Assembly: GCF_945269915.1 (NCBI RefSeq)
Contig: NZ_CALYOY010000001.1
Coordinates: 1 to 64,000 of the forward strand
Source: an uncultured Bifidobacterium sp.
GTDB lineage: Bacteria > Actinomycetota > Actinomycetes > Actinomycetales > Bifidobacteriaceae
DNA length: 64,000 bases
Reading direction: 5' to 3'
The notes below the pieces were generated by a model. The model saw only the letters and a list, made by a program, of their open reading frames with translations. It did not search any database and was not told the origin of the DNA. Position numbers and translations under genes: made by a program. Numbering within the stretch: position 1 is the stretch's first letter; each line of letters starts with the position of its first letter. Below, piece after piece: positions 62,908 to 64,000 of the stretch.

Positions 62908-63894
62908 CTATACATTTCCCTGACCCGCCTGATGGGCCTGTTCCCCGACCCCGTCTCCACGCCTGCGCTCGTAGGTGAAGGTGGAGAGGAACTGCCGGGC
63001 CCGCTCCGTGGCAGGGTCGGTGAAGAAGCGCTCGGGATCGTCGGATTCCTCGACAAGGCTCCCCCTGTCCAGGAGGACGATATGATCGGCGATCCCCCTG
63101 GCGAAGGCCATCTCATGGGTGACGATCATCATGGTCAACCCCTGGTCGGCCAGCTCAAGAATGACCTGGAGGACCTCACGGACCATCTCGGGATCCAGGG
63201 CAGCGGTCACCTCGTCGAAGAGCATGATCTCCGGGTGGAGGATCAGGGCACGGCAGATGGCCACACGCTGTCGCTGGCCTCCCGAAAGCTCGTTGGGCCA
63301 GGCATCCTTCCGGTCCGCGAGCCCCACCCGGTCCAGGAGCTCCAGGGCCTCCTTCCGGGCCTCGTCCCTGGACCGCTTCTGGACCAGGACCGGGGCCATG
63401 GTCACGTTGTCCAGGACGGTCTTGTTGGGAAAGAGGTCATAGCTCTGGAAGACCATGCCGATCCGGGTACGCAGGTCGGTGCTGCGGGTGCCGGAGACGC
63501 GGTTCCCCCTGGGTGCCCTGACCCCCTTGGAGGCATCGCCGGACTCAACGGTCCGCCCATCCAGGAGGATCCTGCCGCCCTGGATCGGCTCCAGGCCGGC
63601 AATGGTCCGCAACAGGGTGGACTTGCCCGAGCCGGAGGGGCCCAGGACCACGAAGACCTTCCCCTTGGGGATCCGGAAGGATATGTCGTTCAGGACCGGG
63701 ACATCTGCACCGGGGTACTGCTTGACCAGGTGTTCCACCTCCAGCACGGACCTCTGCCCGACCCCGGTCCGCCCCTCCGGGTCGGTGGTTCCGGATGATC
63801 GCAATGGTTCCATCGACCGGGCCGACCCTGTCGGGCCCAGGGTCCCGGCCGATTCCCGCCCGGCTTCCAGCCGGTTTTCCTGCCCATCAGTCAT
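62908..63894 (-). CDS. ABC transporter ATP-binding protein, polar amino acid type
   Basis: A 328-residue ATPase of the GlnQ/GluA type. Walker A VLGPSGSGKSTLLRTI, Q-loop RIGMVFQSYDLFPNKTVLDN, signature LSGGQRQRVAICRAL, Walker B IMLFDEVTAALDPE and the switch histidine VTHEMAFARGIAD are all present. Two extras: about 48 polar residues before the domain and about 20 residues (GVRAPRGNRVSGTRSTDL) before the Q-loop. Its ATG overlaps the permease stop region by eight bases, so the two are coupled. Confidence 0.93.
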   Translation of the reverse strand: MTDGQENRLEAGRESAGTLGPTGSARSMEPLRSSGTTDPEGRTGVGQRSVLEVEHLVKQYPGADVPVLNDISFRIPKGKVFVVLGPSGSGKSTLLRTIAGLEPIQGGRILLDGRTVESGDASKGVRAPRGNRVSGTRSTDLRTRIGMVFQSYDLFPNKTVLDNVTMAPVLVQKRSRDEARKEALELLDRVGLADRKDAWPNELSGGQRQRVAICRALILHPEIMLFDEVTAALDPEMVREVLQVILELADQGLTMMIVTHEMAFARGIADHIVLLDRGSLVEESDDPERFFTDPATERARQFLSTFTYERRRGDGVGEQAHQAGQGNV

Positions 63895-64000
63895 GGGCCC
63901 ACCTCTTTTCCAGATGCCGCGCCACCAGGGAGAGGGGCCAGCAGATGAAGAAATACATGAAGAAGATCACCCCATATATCCACAGGGTGGCCTGGGGGTA
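63887..64000 (-). CDS. ABC transporter permease, C-terminal part (cut by window edge)
   Basis: The last 37 codons of a permease, reading IYGVIFFMYFFICWPLSLVA then RHLEKRWAHD and stop. This is the usual final transmembrane helix and basic tail of HisM/GlnP-type amino acid permeases. It overlaps the ATPase start by eight bases. The rest lies beyond the right edge. Confidence 0.85.
   Translation of the reverse strand, partial: YPQATLWIYGVIFFMYFFICWPLSLVARHLEKRWAHD

Noticed and set aside
62832..63116. N-terminal extension of the substrate-binding protein
   Set aside because: It would bury the signal peptide about 95 residues inside the protein and overlaps the ATPase gene; the lipobox fixes the start at 62831.
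1..64000. CRISPR array, restriction-modification, toxin-antitoxin, prophage structural genes or a secondary-metabolite cluster
   Set aside because: No regularly spaced repeats and no genes with the hallmark motifs of these systems were seen; only the broken integrase points to mobile DNA.

Overview
The window reads as a high-GC Gram-positive chromosome, most likely Bifidobacterium or a close relative in Bifidobacteriaceae. The reasons are a single 3110-residue type I fatty acid synthase beside acyl-CoA carboxylase and biotin ligase genes, an RNase E/G with its catalytic core behind a long charged N-terminus, the order tRNA-Trp, secE, nusG, rplK, rplA, and many DUF4190-type envelope proteins. 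A pyruvate oxidase gene suggests a lineage that meets oxygen, possibly an insect-gut species; that last point is inference.

Layout. Bases 1-2957 look like the worn end of an integrated element: AT-richer DNA with small doubtful genes, a tyrosine integrase broken by single-base frameshifts, and a tRNA-Gly whose 3' end faces the integrase (a classic attachment site). Bases 3175-6776 hold a DUF4190 membrane protein and a sensor kinase/LuxR-type regulator pair. Bases 6777-10690 are a graveyard: an ECF-type uptake operon (S, T and double-ATPase A genes) and a divergent AraC-type regulator, most of them carrying several frameshifts or stops. Bases 10722-32151 are a fatty-acid module: holo-ACP synthase, small envelope proteins, an acyltransferase-3 protein, FAS I, the beta and alpha acyl-CoA carboxylase subunits, biotin ligase, a DUF6020 membrane protein and a PucR/FasR-like regulator. 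FAS I appears to lack its own phosphopantetheinyl transferase domain, so the nearby AcpS probably loads it; BirA would biotinylate the carboxylase that supplies malonyl-CoA.

Bases 32323-42711 carry translation and housekeeping genes: rplA, rplK, nusG, secE, tRNA-Trp, an aspartate-type aminotransferase, proB, obgE, rpmA, rplU and RNase E/G. Bases 42958-53252 are rich in aspartate-family amino acid synthesis (dapE, hom, thrB, lysA) and argS. They also hold an AEC transporter, a Maf-Nudix fusion and a frameshifted PPOX-fold gene. Bases 53308-57200 hold a RidA protein, pyruvate oxidase, tRNA-Arg and a CYTH protein. Bases 57292-64000 are envelope-directed: a thioredoxin-fold/TPR protein, a coupled lipoprotein and membrane-protein pair, an FKBP-type lipoprotein, and a polar amino acid ABC transporter whose permease runs off the right edge.

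I found no CRISPR array and no obviously new defence or biosynthetic system. The most interesting signals are the decayed integrase with its palindrome near the tRNA-Gly, the clustered pseudogenes among intact core genes, a homopolymer frameshift in the PPOX gene, the Maf-Nudix fusion, and a biotin ligase with a large insertion and an altered active-site loop.
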